From: Nocardia sp. NBC_00508
Lineage (GTDB): Bacteria; Actinomycetota; Actinomycetes; Mycobacteriales; Mycobacteriaceae
Assembly: GCF_036346875.1 (NCBI RefSeq)
Contig: NZ_CP107852.1
Span: 6,696,001-6,760,000, forward strand
Reading direction: 5' to 3'
Length of the DNA: 64,000 nt
Position numbers and translations under genes: made by a program. Of this stretch, positions 22,934 through 31,985 are shown piece by piece. The number at the start of each line of letters is the position of its first letter. The stretch's first letter is position 1. The notes below the pieces were generated by a model that saw nothing but the letters and a program-made list of their open reading frames with translations, ran no database searches and was not told the origin of the DNA.

Positions 22934-23327
22934 CGATCTGCAAATTTGCTCAGGTAGCCGGTCAAAAGGCGTAGATGGCGGCACCGGTGAGTGAGCTGTT
23001 CGGTGGTCGCGAGTTGGTGCGGCAGTCGAAACGCGGATCGTTCCGGCCGAGGCCCTGCGCTGCCGGGCGCCTCGCGGCGGTATCTCTGTGCTCCTCGCTG
23101 GTAGCCGGTGAGGCGTCGATGCGCTCCTATGGCCCGGGCCGGATGGGTCGAAGGGACTGTGGTGCTGTCACGGCGGGAGGAGCGGTCCGGGTCGCGGGTG
23201 TCGGTATATGGCTGCGGGGCGGTGTTCCGTCTGCTCGTTGCATCGCGGCGGTCTGTACGGCAGCTGTCGTCGTCTTCGTCTACCGAGGTCGAATAGTTAC
23301 CCGGTCTGGGGTTCGGTTGAAAACCAA

Positions 23328-23416
23328 CCCAGCGTGGGTGCCATTTTAGTAATCGACAGCGAAAAGGCACCCACGCTGGGTGTATTCCGCCGAAAAGTCG
23401 TACAACGTGGGTGTCC
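23328..23416. repeat. Three copies of a GTGGGTGYC motif upstream of the AbrB/recombinase operon
   Basis: CCCAGCGTGGGTGCC (23328-23342) and its exact reverse complement (23366-23380) form a 15-bp dyad. A third, degenerate site AACGTGGGTGTCC follows at 23404-23416. Each is followed in its own orientation by a T-rich tract (ATTTT, TTTTC, TTTTG). Spacing and symmetry suggest operators or recombination core sites for the downstream genes. Otherwise I see no gene from 22950 to 23720. Confidence 0.6.
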
Positions 23417-23720
23417 TTTTGATCTTGACGCGCCGGGTGGTCATTTTGAATGCTTGAAGCACGACGACGCCGATCGGTTGGGACACCACAAGTATCGTCC
23501 GATAGCCGGTGGGTGCGTTGTAAGCGCTTGTGCGGCAATCCTGTTGGCCCTCGGGTGGGTCGCGCCTGCTCAGAGGGGAGTGTTGCCGTCACGGGAGAGG
23601 AGACACGCGTGACCAGGGCTGGGCCGCGAAACAGCGGCAGAGGTCCGGTCGTGGCGATGGTGATCGCGCGGTCGGCGCGGTGGCGGATTGGTCGCAGGGT
23701 TGAGAAGGAGTTACCGAAGC

Positions 23721-24308
23721 GTGGACATTATTTCTGGCGATCTGCCATTCAGCTCGACGTGGGCAAACCCGGGTGCCTCGAAAACTGAGTCGATGTCCTC
23801 GACGCACCAAGCACTCTCTGGTGTCGTAAGCGGTGATAGAGAAATCAGCGGCCGGCTCGACCGAGCAGATGGCGTTGTTGGCTATTCACCGGAGGCGCAG
23901 AAGGCCCTGGTGGCCGGGATCCCGTTCGCCTTCCCTGTCGTCGAGTTACCCGTGCCGCCGATGGGTGAGTTCACCTGTGCGACGACAACGATCGATCCGG
24001 CAGGCCGGTTGGGTGACCGGTCGGTGATCAAATGTCTCGGCTGGAGTGCCGGTCAACCGGTGTCGATCGAGCCCAGCCAGGGAATGCTGCGCATCACACG
24101 CGTCGGCGAGAGCGAGTCATCGGTGGCGGCGAATGGCTATGTGTTCCTCCCGGTCTCAGCACGCCGCGCTTCGCGTCTGCGTGCCGGCGAGCGGGTTCTG
24201 ATGGCTGGCGGGCTGGAGTGCGACGTTCTCGTCATCTGCCCTCTACGGGCAGTCGGTGCGGCGTTGTGGTCGTATCGACAGGATCTGTTCGAGGCTGTTG
24301 TCGCATGA
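23721..24308 (+). CDS. AbrB/MazE/SpoVT-like DNA-binding protein
   Basis: About 195 residues from GTG 23721, which has GAAGGAG 10 bases upstream; an ATG at 23793 is a shorter alternative. The C-terminal part has swapped-hairpin-like strands (TTTIDPAGRLGDRSVIKCLGW, then NGYVFLPVSARRASRLRAGERVLM), as in AbrB-family proteins. The stop overlaps the next gene's start (ATGA at 24305-24308), so the two are translationally coupled. It probably binds the repeats at 23328-23416, by position only. The function of the pair is unknown. Confidence 0.7.
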   Translation: MDIISGDLPFSSTWANPGASKTESMSSTHQALSGVVSGDREISGRLDRADGVVGYSPEAQKALVAGIPFAFPVVELPVPPMGEFTCATTTIDPAGRLGDRSVIKCLGWSAGQPVSIEPSQGMLRITRVGESESSVAANGYVFLPVSARRASRLRAGERVLMAGGLECDVLVICPLRAVGAALWSYRQDLFEAVVA

Positions 24309-25315
24309 AGCGTGACGATGTCGATATCGCGCTCGAGTTCGTGGGCTCGCTCGGGTTGACCCTCGACGACGTGGCATCGGCGCAATCCGAGCGAGCGGGC
24401 ATGCCCACGATCAGCCAGTACCTCCGGCGGTTGGCGATCAAGAAACCGAAAGGCACGAGTCATTACAGCTCTTACTGGCCGATCATCGAAACAGCTTGGG
24501 GCCAAAGGTTTCTCGACTCGCTCACAAAGGTGGAGATCGAGGAACTGGCGGCCTGGCACCGGCGCCGAGCTGTCGTGCGAGCGAACAGCAGGGGTGGACG
24601 CGGCGCTGAAGCCAACGTCATCTCCGCGATGCGCTTTCTCTACCAGGACGCCGAAGATGACGGCCTGATAGAACCGGATGCGAATCCGGCCGCCAAAGCC
24701 GGCAAGACACCACAGCATCCGGGGCCGGCGCGGGCATTGAGTTTCGACCAAATCGCGGATCTTGGCCGTGTGGCGTCGACCACTGGTGACGACACCGAAC
24801 TCGACGCGCTCATCGTGCGGTTACACATCGAAACAGCCTGCCGCAAAAGCCCAGTCCTCGCGCTGCGTATCGAGGACCTCGAACGCGACGACTGCCTGGT
24901 CCGACTCCGCGAATACGGTGGCGCGATCCGGTGGCAGCCGATCTCCCCCACTCTGATGAACCGACTGCTCGGCCACATCAGACACCGTGGTGGTCGCAAA
25001 GCCACCGATCAAGTACTGCGCTACCAAGACGGTAGGCCGGTCCGTCGCGCACGCCACCAACTGCTCGTCCACCGGTTCCGTCGTGAACTCCCCTGGGCTG
25101 ATGAACTACAGGTGAACATGGACTGGATTTGTCAAACGACAGAGGCGTTCGTCGAAAAGCAATTCGGGCGTCGCACTGCGAGCCTGTTCAAACGCGGACC
25201 CGTACGCATCGACAACGACGAAGACCACGATCGGTACGACCCTAGGAACCTGGCGCCGGTCGCTGAGGCCTTGGTCGCACTCACCGGCGAGCCGCACCCA
25301 CTCGCCCGCCAGTAG
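24305..25315 (+). CDS. Tyrosine-recombinase-like protein with degenerate catalytic core
   Basis: 336 residues. Residues 35-125 look like the SAM-like core-binding domain of phage integrases. ETACRKSPVLALRIEDL (Arg180) matches the first catalytic arginine box, and LTGEPHPLA at the C-terminus matches actinobacterial integrase relatives. The HxxR box is replaced by DWICQTT (273-279), and the second conserved His/Trp region reads FKRG. A Tyr remains at 311 (HDRYDP). This suggests loss of strand-exchange chemistry and possible reuse as a DNA-binding protein coupled to the AbrB partner. The alternative is a very divergent active enzyme. Confidence 0.7.
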   Translation: MKRDDVDIALEFVGSLGLTLDDVASAQSERAGMPTISQYLRRLAIKKPKGTSHYSSYWPIIETAWGQRFLDSLTKVEIEELAAWHRRRAVVRANSRGGRGAEANVISAMRFLYQDAEDDGLIEPDANPAAKAGKTPQHPGPARALSFDQIADLGRVASTTGDDTELDALIVRLHIETACRKSPVLALRIEDLERDDCLVRLREYGGAIRWQPISPTLMNRLLGHIRHRGGRKATDQVLRYQDGRPVRRARHQLLVHRFRRELPWADELQVNMDWICQTTEAFVEKQFGRRTASLFKRGPVRIDNDEDHDRYDPRNLAPVAEALVALTGEPHPLARQ

Positions 25316-25634
25316 CGCGACGCTGTGGTCTGTTGGTACTACTCGTGACTCTAACTGCGGCCGGTCTGGCGGTGCTGTTCAACTGGTATCCGACGATAGC
25401 GTTGTCTCAATCGTTGCTGTGGGTGAGCGCGTCATCGGCGATACTGAATCCGCCGGAGACGGCGACCGGCGCTTGCCCGCAGATGCGGACTGTTCTGCTT
25501 CCTGAGCGACGTAGGACCCTGCCGATAGCAGGCGGCAGCGGCGGCCGACCGCGTGACGGCCTCTATCCGGTGCAGCAATTGCGTCGGCACCTCGGCAGCT
25601 GGTGGGACTTCCTGGTCACCGACGTCACCCTCGC

Positions 25635-25767
25635 CACTACATAGATCTACCTCCACGCCCACATGACCATCAAGGAACAAGCCCTCGCCCGCGTCCAACC
25701 GATCAACACCAGCCCCGGCCGATGCCATCCTCCCGACGAGCTGCTCGCGTTCCTCGAAGGACTCTGA
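25635..25767 (+). pseudogene. C-terminal remnant of a tyrosine recombinase
   Basis: One frame reads TT*IYLHAHMTIKEQALARVQ followed by PINTSPGRCHPPDELLAF and ends in TGA at 25765. This is the C-terminal end of transposon-type tyrosine recombinases, whose TTQIYLHADM motif carries the catalytic Tyr; the Gln codon is now TAG. Nothing upstream (25316-25630) reads as the rest of the enzyme, so only the last about 45 codons survive. Confidence 0.7.
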
Positions 25768-25781
25768 CCCGACCCACCGGA

Positions 25782-25852
25782 TTATGCCGACCAGGACCAC
25801 TCAAACCAGGAGGTTTCAGGCAGCAGTCGGCATAACCCACCGGTCGGCATAA
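25782..25852. repeat. Element-end repeats TTATGCCGACC
   Basis: TTATGCCGACC at 25782-25792, 14 bp after the recombinase remnant, recurs inverted as GTCGGCATAA at 25826-25835 and GGTCGGCATAA at 25842-25852. The last copy interrupts the 3' end of the IS3 orfA remnant. It is likely the end of the element that carried the recombinase. Confidence 0.5.
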
Positions 25853-25865
25853 GCCGAGGCTTTTT

Positions 25866-26132
25866 TCAAGAACGCAATGTTTTGTCCTGCTCGGAAACTC
25901 GCCTTCGCAGAGCCTGCAATTCGGCTCGCTCCGACGCCGACAACGGTTCGTCGCCATGGACGGTGGCCGCCTCGACCCGGCGGCGTTCGTCTCTGACCCA
26001 GTTACTCAGCATCCCGGCGTCGATACCCAGTTCCCGGGCGACCTCGGCGATCGTTCGGCCGGTATCGATCACACGATGTGCAGCCTCGACCTTGTACTCG
26101 GTCGCATACGACCGACGCTTGCGAGGAGGCAT
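25866..26132 (-). pseudogene. IS3-family transposase OrfA remnant (frameshifted, truncated)
   Basis: From ATG 26132 the product reads MPPRKRRSYATEYKVEAAHR, then TIAEVARELGIDAGMLSNWV, a typical IS3 OrfA HTH. Near 25877 the frame breaks: the expected FLKKASAY lies in another frame and then runs into the TTATGCCGACC repeat at 25852. The leader contains the perfect palindrome AGCAGGAC-CGGC-GTCCTGCT (26148-26167). It is oriented opposite to the OrfB fragment next to it. Confidence 0.85.
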
Positions 26133-26171
26133 GATGGACATCCTTCCAGCAGGACCGGCGTCCTGCTAAAT

Positions 26172-26695
26172 CGGTGTCCACTTGACCCTGCAGCGGGAGG
26201 GCATCCCGGTAGCCAGATGCACCGTGGAACGGCTGATGCGCGCCAACGGGTGGAAAGGTGTGATGCGGCGCAAAGCGATTCGCACCACCGAGGCCGATCC
26301 GGCCGGGCAGCGGGCGGCGGATCTGGTCGATCGCAATTTCCGGGTTTCGGCCCCGAACCTGCTCGTGGTGGCCGACTTCACCTATGTCCGGTTGGCGGGC
26401 GGTGGCTTCGTCTACACCGCGTTCGTCGTCGACGCCTACGCGGGCCGGATCGTGGGCTGGGAATGCTCGACGAGCAAACAGACCGCGTTCGTGGAATCGG
26501 CGATCCGGCTGGCCGCCGCTGTCCGGGCACGCGAAGGGCGGCCGTGGATCGGGTCCACGATCCATCATCGACGCCGAGTATACTTCGGTGAAATTTGGTG
26601 AGACACTGATGCTTTCGAGTCTGCGTCCGTCGATCGGGTCGGTTGGGGATGCCTTCGACAATGCCCTCGCCGAGACGACGATCGGGCTTTACAAG
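26172..26695 (+). pseudogene. IS3-family OrfB transposase, 5' fragment (frameshifted, interrupted by an IS)
   Basis: Reads LQREGIPVARCTVERLMRA and then VVADFTYVRLAGGGFVYTAF (first catalytic Asp of the DDE core). It shifts frame near 26570 and continues SLRPSIGSVGDAFDNALAET (catalytic Glu) to GLYK, where the IS4-like element begins. Both the frameshift and the insertion inactivate it. Confidence 0.85.
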
Positions 26696-26768
26696 CAATG
26701 CCGCGTAGTTAAAACCTTGGGGGGCAAGTCAACTCGGATGAACTCGCGAGTGTGGCGGTGGGAGGCAT

Positions 26769-26837
26769 GGCAACGGGACCTCTGCTATTGCAGAGAAGCC
26801 GTCCAAGGTCTTCCTGCATCCGAGAGGTCCCGTTGCC
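26769..26837 (+). promoter_or_regulatory. 15-bp hairpin in the IS4 transposase leader
   Basis: GGCAACGGGACCTCT (26769-26783) pairs exactly with AGAGGTCCCGTTGCC (26823-26837), ending 16 bases before the transposase ATG. A hairpin here could sequester the ribosome-binding region in transcripts reading in from outside, as known for IS10 and IS50. This role is inferred. Confidence 0.6.
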
Positions 26838-26853
26838 CTTCCAGTCTGTCACC

Positions 26854-28486
26854 ATGACGCTCACCCGCACCATCACCGTGGCCAGAGGAATTTTCGCGCC
26901 CGGTCACCTCGGGGAGTTGACGCAGTATCTGCCGTTCGAGTTGATCGATGACATCTTGACCCAGACCCGGGTGGTGCAGCGCCGAACCCGATTGCTGCCC
27001 TCGCGTGTGGGTGTGTATTTCGTTCTGGCCCTGGCCGTTTTCCCTGCCCTGGGCTATGAACGGGTGTGGGACAAGCTGGTCGCCGGGCTGGGATCATTAC
27101 GCCCACGCAGGCCCTCGGAGAAAGGGCTGCGCGACCTTCGACGACGCCTGGGGGCGGCGCCGTTGAAGGCGTTGTTCGAGGTTGTGGCCGGACCCCTGGC
27201 CCGACCGAGAACGCCGGGGGGTGTGTTATCGGCGTTGGCGCACGGTGGCTTTCGACGGCTGCAGCTCGCTGGAGGCTCCCGACCAGACGCGAATCCGTCT
27301 GTGGCTGGGCAAGATCACCCGATATCGGGGCATCGAGGGCTATCCGCACCTGCGGGTCCTGGCGTTGTGCGAGACCGGTACTCGTGGTCTGCTCGGCGCG
27401 GTCTTTGGCTCGGTCAGGCGCAGTGAGACCGACTATGCCGCCGCCCTGCTGCCTCTACTCGATGACACGATGCTGGTGCTGGCCGACCGCAACTTCGGTG
27501 GCGACGACTTCCTCACCCGCACCGCCGCCACCGGCGCCCAACTTGTGGTCCGGCTCACCGCCCGTCGCCGCCCGGCCGTGTGGGCGACCTTGCCCGATGG
27601 ATCCTTCCTGACCAGGATCAACGGTCACAGATTCCGTATCATCGACGCCCAGGTCACCCTCACCTGCGCCGACGGATCCCTGGTGAGCGACCGCTACCGG
27701 ATCATCACCACCTTGCTGGACCATCGCACCGATCCAGCGATCCGGATCGTGGGCCTCTACCACGAGCGCTGGGAGATCGAGTCGGCATTCTTCGCGCTGC
27801 GCGACACCCTGTTCGGTGGCCGTGTCCTGCGCTCGACCGATCCCGTCGGCCTCGAACAGGAAATTTGGGCGGCGCTGACCGTCTACCAGACCCTGCGCCG
27901 AGCGATGTGCGATGCCGTGGAAACAGTTCCCGGCACCGATCCCGACCGCGCCAGCTTCACCGTGGCCCTGACCGCCGCCACCGACCAGATCATCACCGCG
28001 GCCAACGTCACCGACAACATCTCGCCCGAAAACTCAATTGCCCGAGCCGTTCTGGACAACCTCCTGCCCGCTCGCCGCCCACGCACCAGTATTCGCAAGG
28101 TCAAATGCCCTCTGTCCCGTTACGGCGCCGCGCCCACCGATACCCGCCCCACCCGCAGCCAAGCCGTCACAAGCCTGGAGATCACCGCGCTCACCGGCCC
28201 TGAACAACCCCCAGCCCCAGAGCATCTCGGTGCAGCCGCTGATCCGGGCCATCGCCAGCAGGTGCTCCAGATTCTCCGCACCGACCCCGAACGAGAATGG
28301 AGCCCCCAAGAGGTCGCCGCGCATCTGAAGGGCGTTCGCTACCGAAGTCTTACCGCACAGATGTGCCGATGGACCGATCAAGGCTTCCTCGAACGGACCA
28401 GGCGCGGGCGTTACCGTCTCACCCGCCAATGGCTGACACCCCGGCCACCAACATCAGACGATTCGACACACAGCCCCATTGCTTAA
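26854..28486 (+). pseudogene. IS4-family transposase with a frameshift in a G6 run
   Basis: ATG 26854 gives MTLTRTITVARGIFAPGHLG and LPFELIDDILTQTRVVQRR, an IS4 N-terminus. At the G6 run 27216-27221 the coding sense moves to the next frame, continuing VCYRRWRTVAFDGCSSLEAP (first Asp), LVLADRNFGG (second Asp) and YHERWEIESAFF, the IS4 Y-(2)-R-(3)-E signature, to a stop at 28486. One G fewer would restore about 543 codons. It is either a real inactivating slip, a sequencing error in the homopolymer, or slippage-controlled expression. Confidence 0.85.
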
Positions 28487-28499
28487 CTACGCGGCATTG

Positions 28500-28704
28500 G
28501 CTTTACAAGACCGAGGCGGTTCGTGATGATTCGCCGTTCCGGCGGGGTCCTTTGCACCGACTAGCTGATGTCGAGTACTCACCCACGCATGGGTCAGCTG
28601 GTTCAACGACTCCCGGCTGATGCACCGGCTCGGCCGCCGACCGCCGGTCGAGTACGAAGCCGACTACTATGCCAACTGCTCCCAGCAACCGGCTGGAGAC
28701 AGAT
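28500..28704 (+). pseudogene. IS3-family OrfB transposase, 3' fragment
   Basis: Beyond the IS4 element the OrfB reading resumes with the duplicated GLYK and TEAVRDDSPFRRGPLHRLAD. It shifts frame near 28578 and ends WVSWFNDSRLMHRLGRRPPV, then YEADYY and a stop near 28704. With the fragment at 26172-26695 this reconstructs one ancestral OrfB. Confidence 0.8.
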
Positions 28705-28756
28705 AACCGGGTGTGCACGGAATCCGGGGTGGTTCAGAGGCCGAAAAGGTCCGCGC

Positions 28757-30175
28757 GGTCAAGTCCAAGCGGGTGGTGTATCGGGGTGATTGCCGCGTGA
28801 CCCTGTTCGGTCAGGCGGTCAGTGCTGGGGTGGTGTCCTCCTGTTCGGCGGGGTCGGTGAGGCCGCGGGAGCGGGCCAGCACGTCGAGGCCGAGGTAGCG
28901 GCGGCCTTCGATCCATTCGTCGTGTTGCTCGGCGAGCACGGCGCCGACGAGCCGGATGATGGCTTGACGGTCGGGGAAGATGCCGACGACGTCGGTGCGG
29001 CGGCGGATTTCCTTGTTCAGCCGCTCTTGGGGGTTGTTGCTCCAGATCTGGCGCCAGATCTGCTTGGGGAACGCGGTGAACGACAGCAGGTCAGCGCGTG
29101 CTGCGTCGAGGTGTCCGGCCACCTTCGGCAGTTTCTCGGTCAGTGCATCGAGCATCCGATCATATTGGGCAGCAACCGATTCGGCGTCTGCCTGGTCGAA
29201 CGCCGAGTGCAACAGAGTCCGCACCCACGGCCACGACGATTTCGGGGTGATCGACATGAGGTTCACCGTGTAATGCGTACGACACCGCTGCCAGGCAGCT
29301 CCGGGCAGTGTCGCGCCGATCGCGGCGACCAGCCCGGCGTGGGCGTCGGACGTGACAAGGCTGACGCCGGACAGGCCGCGGGCGACCAGGTCGCGGAAGA
29401 ATGCCAGCCAGCCCGCGCCGTCCTCGCCGCTGGTGACCTGGATGCCGAGGATCTCGCGGTAGCCATCGGCGTTGACACCGGTCGCGATCAGGGCATGCAC
29501 GTTGACCACGCGGCCGTTCTCGCGGACTTTGAGCACCAGCGCGTCCGCGGCGAGAAACGTGTACGGGCCTTGGTCGAGTGGTCGGGTGCGGAACGCTTCG
29601 ACCTGGGCGTCGAGGTCGGCGGCCATGATCGACACCTGGGACTTGGAAAGCTTTGTCACACCGAGTGATTCGACCAGTTTCTCCATGCGGCGGGTGGACA
29701 CACCGAGCAGGTAGCAGGTCGCCACCACCGAGGTGAGCGCGCGTTCGGCGCGTTTGCGGCGCTCGAGCAACCAATCCGGGAAATAGGAGCCCGAGCGCAG
29801 CTTCGGGATCGCGATGTCGATCGTGCCGACACGAGTGTCGAAGTCGCGGTGGCGGTACCCGTTTCGTGAGTTCACCCGCTCGTCGGATCGTTCGCCGTAG
29901 CCGGCGCCACACACCGTGTCGGCTTCAGCGCTCATCAATGCCTGGATGAACGTGGACATCATGTTGCGCAGCAGATCCGGGCTCGCGACGGCGAGTTGGT
30001 CCGACAGCATCTTGGATGGGTCGATAGGCTGGACAGAGGTCATCGCGTGAAACTTTCTTCCTTCAGTGACTTGGTAGGTCTGTTGAAGGATCACGCGGTG
30101 ACCACCCTCTACTCGGCTACGACACGCCCAGACTTTGCTGGTGTCCGGTCGTACACCATCCTGCTGGACTCAACC
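28757..30175 (-). mobile_element. IS256-family insertion sequence, complete ends
   Basis: 1419 bp. Imperfect terminal repeats begin GGTCAAGTCCAAGCGGGTGG at the left and GGTTGAGTCCAGCAGGATGG at the right (reverse complement). An exact 8-bp target duplication GTCCGCGC lies at 28749-28756 and 30176-30183; 8 bp is usual for IS256. Confidence 0.95.
28811..30043 (-). CDS. IS256-family transposase (intact)
   Basis: 410 residues from ATG 30043 (GAAGGAAG upstream; an in-frame ATG at 30094 would add 17 residues). The order is typical: Asp in FLAADALVLKVREN, Asp in LVTSDAHAGLVAAI, the C/H cluster CRTHYTVNLM, and Glu in NNPQERLNKEIRRRTDVVGIF. The frame is uninterrupted and the element ends are intact, so it may still be active. 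Confidence 0.96.
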   Translation of the reverse strand: MTSVQPIDPSKMLSDQLAVASPDLLRNMMSTFIQALMSAEADTVCGAGYGERSDERVNSRNGYRHRDFDTRVGTIDIAIPKLRSGSYFPDWLLERRKRAERALTSVVATCYLLGVSTRRMEKLVESLGVTKLSKSQVSIMAADLDAQVEAFRTRPLDQGPYTFLAADALVLKVRENGRVVNVHALIATGVNADGYREILGIQVTSGEDGAGWLAFFRDLVARGLSGVSLVTSDAHAGLVAAIGATLPGAAWQRCRTHYTVNLMSITPKSSWPWVRTLLHSAFDQADAESVAAQYDRMLDALTEKLPKVAGHLDAARADLLSFTAFPKQIWRQIWSNNPQERLNKEIRRRTDVVGIFPDRQAIIRLVGAVLAEQHDEWIEGRRYLGLDVLARSRGLTDPAEQEDTTPALTA

Positions 30176-30276
30176 GTCCGCGCCGGTTCGGTACCCGGTT
30201 TTCTCGACAGCCGCCAGTGCTTCGGATTGGGTGTTGCTCGCGCTCGCACCGAGCGAATCCCCCGGTGAGTCTGGAG

Positions 30277-31556
30277 TGATGTCCCCGGGGTTTCTCGGAG
30301 TCGGTTTGGTTGACTTCTTGGTCACGACACCGTCGAAGGAGACTCGCTCGTGCCAAGGCGCTATCCCGAAGAGTTCCGCCGCAAGGTCCTGGATCCGGTC
30401 GTCCGGTCGCGCAGGTGGCCGCCGATCTGGGCATCAGTGACTAGACGACTATTTCTGGCGCAAGCAGGAACTCATCGACACCGGCCAGCTACCCGGCGCA
30501 ACCCGCACCGAGCAGGCCGAACTGTCGGTGGCCAAACGGCGGATCCGGGAACTGGAGCAGGAGGTGGCGATCCTGAAACGGGCTCGTGAACTGCTGAAAA
30601 AACAGGGAGGCGACCCAAAAGGCGATACGCGGCCATAGCCACCATGGCGTCCGAGGGCTTGCCGGTGCAGGCCGCGTGCCGGCTCCTCGACGTCGCTGAA
30701 TCGGGCTACTACCACTGGCGATCACGGCCGCCGTCCCAGCGATCGATCCGGCATGCGTGGCTACTGGAACAGATCCGTGCCGTGCACACAGCCTCCCGGG
30801 GCACATACGGCGCCCATGGTGTCCATGCCGAACTCACTCTCGGCCTCGGGATCAGCGTGGGCCACAACCGGATCGCGATGCTCATGGCCCGCGCCGGGAT
30901 CAAGGGGCCTCCCGGCAACCGCCGGCCCAAGCCGAAGCATCAGACCCCGACCGCTGGCGATATGGTCAACCGGTCGTACACGCTATCGCAGCCAAATCAG
31001 TTGTGGGTCACCGGCATCGAGCGCCACGAGGCGTTCCTGAACCCTGCGGTGTGGAAGGACACCGCCACCGGTCGGTCGCAGCCGATCGGTTGAACCTGAG
31101 GACAGCTGTGCGACGTGATGTCGCACGTTGTGAGTGATCGCGTTTGATTGTAGGTCGTTTGACGAGAACGTGATTCGGTCCAGTGTCTGCGGGACCGTCC
31201 CCGCGCTGGCGTGCGTCGTGGGTTCCGGCCAATACACGTCCTGGGCCTTCACCGACAGGGCCCGCAGGTCCGGGCTGGTGCCGTCGATGGGCTCGATCGG
31301 CGACTGCTACGACAACGCCCTCATCGAATCATTCTGGGGCAGAATGCAGACCGAGCTACTGAACCGGCAACGGTGGAGAACCAGAATCGAGCTGGCCAAC
31401 GCGATATTCGAATACCTGGAGATCTTCCACAACCGTCGACGCCGTCATTCGGCCCTCGGTATGCGATCTCCGATCGAGTACGAGACGATGCAATCATCCG
31501 TCCAACCGGTGGCCTGAAGTCCGGTATCCCGACTCCACGAAACCGGGGGTACATCA
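30277..31556 (+). mobile_element. IS3-family insertion sequence, decayed inside
   Basis: 1280 bp. Ends TGATGTCCCCGGGGTTTC (30277 onward) and, reverse-complemented from 31556, TGATGTACCCCCGGTTTC, both continuing to GGAGTCGG. A 3-bp target duplication GAG (30274-30276, 31557-31559) is typical of IS3. The transposase inside is broken. Confidence 0.85.
30349..31517 (+). pseudogene. IS3-family OrfA/OrfB transposase, multiply frameshifted with an internal replacement
   Basis: OrfA starts MPRRYPEEFRRKVLD, loses frame twice (30400-30455) and resumes KQELIDTGQLPGATRTEQAE through an ELEQEVAILKRARELL leucine zipper. OrfB is open from 30644 (LLDVAESGYYHWRSRPPSQR). Just after the first catalytic region, QLWVTGIERHEAFLNPAVWK takes over, which looks like foreign IS3 sequence, and the frame stops at 31093. 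It resumes at about 31220 as SGQYTSWAFTDRARRSGL and GDCYDNALIESFWGRMQTEL to 31517. The middle of the DDE core is missing. Confidence 0.85.
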
Positions 31557-31582
31557 GAGTCTCCGGACAAGCCGGGGGGGAT

Positions 31583-31945
31583 TCAGTCGTCGCCTATCTC
31601 AGCGAGCATGCGACCTCCCGTCAGGTCGGCCAGGCCTGGGAAGCTGGCGATGATCGGGGAGTCTCGGGTGCTTGCGGAACTCCCCCGCGGCAGCCTGCTC
31701 GAGGTCGTCCGCGCCGGCGCATGCGGCGTCGAGCATGGCCAGCAATGCCAGCGCCCGGCGGCCCATCGCCTTCTCCACCGATTCCGGTTGCCGCAGTCGC
31801 GATTTCCGCAGTCCTTCGACGACCTCAGTGGCGAGTTGGTCGATACGGCGTTGGTGGCCCGCTAGGCGCAGCGCCGCGGCGACGCAGGCGGGTCCGGTGC
31901 TGCAATTCAGGCAGGCCCGCGCGCGTTCGCCGACACCCGAAGAGC
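31583..31945 (-). pseudogene. IS110-family transposase fragment
   Basis: Reads VAAALRLAGHQRRIDQLATE, LRQPESVEKAMGRRALALLA and LDAACAGADDLEQAAAGEFR, then after a one-base shift DSPIIASFPGLADLTGGRML to AEIGDD and a stop at 31583. The SFPGL..LTGAR.LAEIGDD motif is characteristic of the C-terminal (Tnp_20) half of IS110/IS116 transposases. The N-terminal DEDD domain and the far C-terminus are missing. Confidence 0.75.
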
Positions 31946-31985
31946 CACCGTCGGCAGAGAGTGCTTCGGAACTGCGCCAGCGGGT

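Larger units (their letters stand above)
26696..28499 (+). mobile_element. IS4-family insertion sequence, complete ends
   Basis: 1804 bp. Perfect 17-bp terminal inverted repeats CAATGCCGCGTAGTTAA (26696-26712, and reverse complement at 28483-28499). It is flanked by a 10-bp target duplication GCTTTACAAG (26686-26695 and 28500-28509), which lies inside the IS3 OrfB sequence. The intact duplication shows a simple, fairly recent insertion. Confidence 0.95.

Noticed and set aside
22810..23592. 260-codon minus-strand frame beside the tRNA
   Set aside because: It overlaps the tRNA 3' end and terminator, has biased Arg/Thr/Pro composition and no recognisable sequence.
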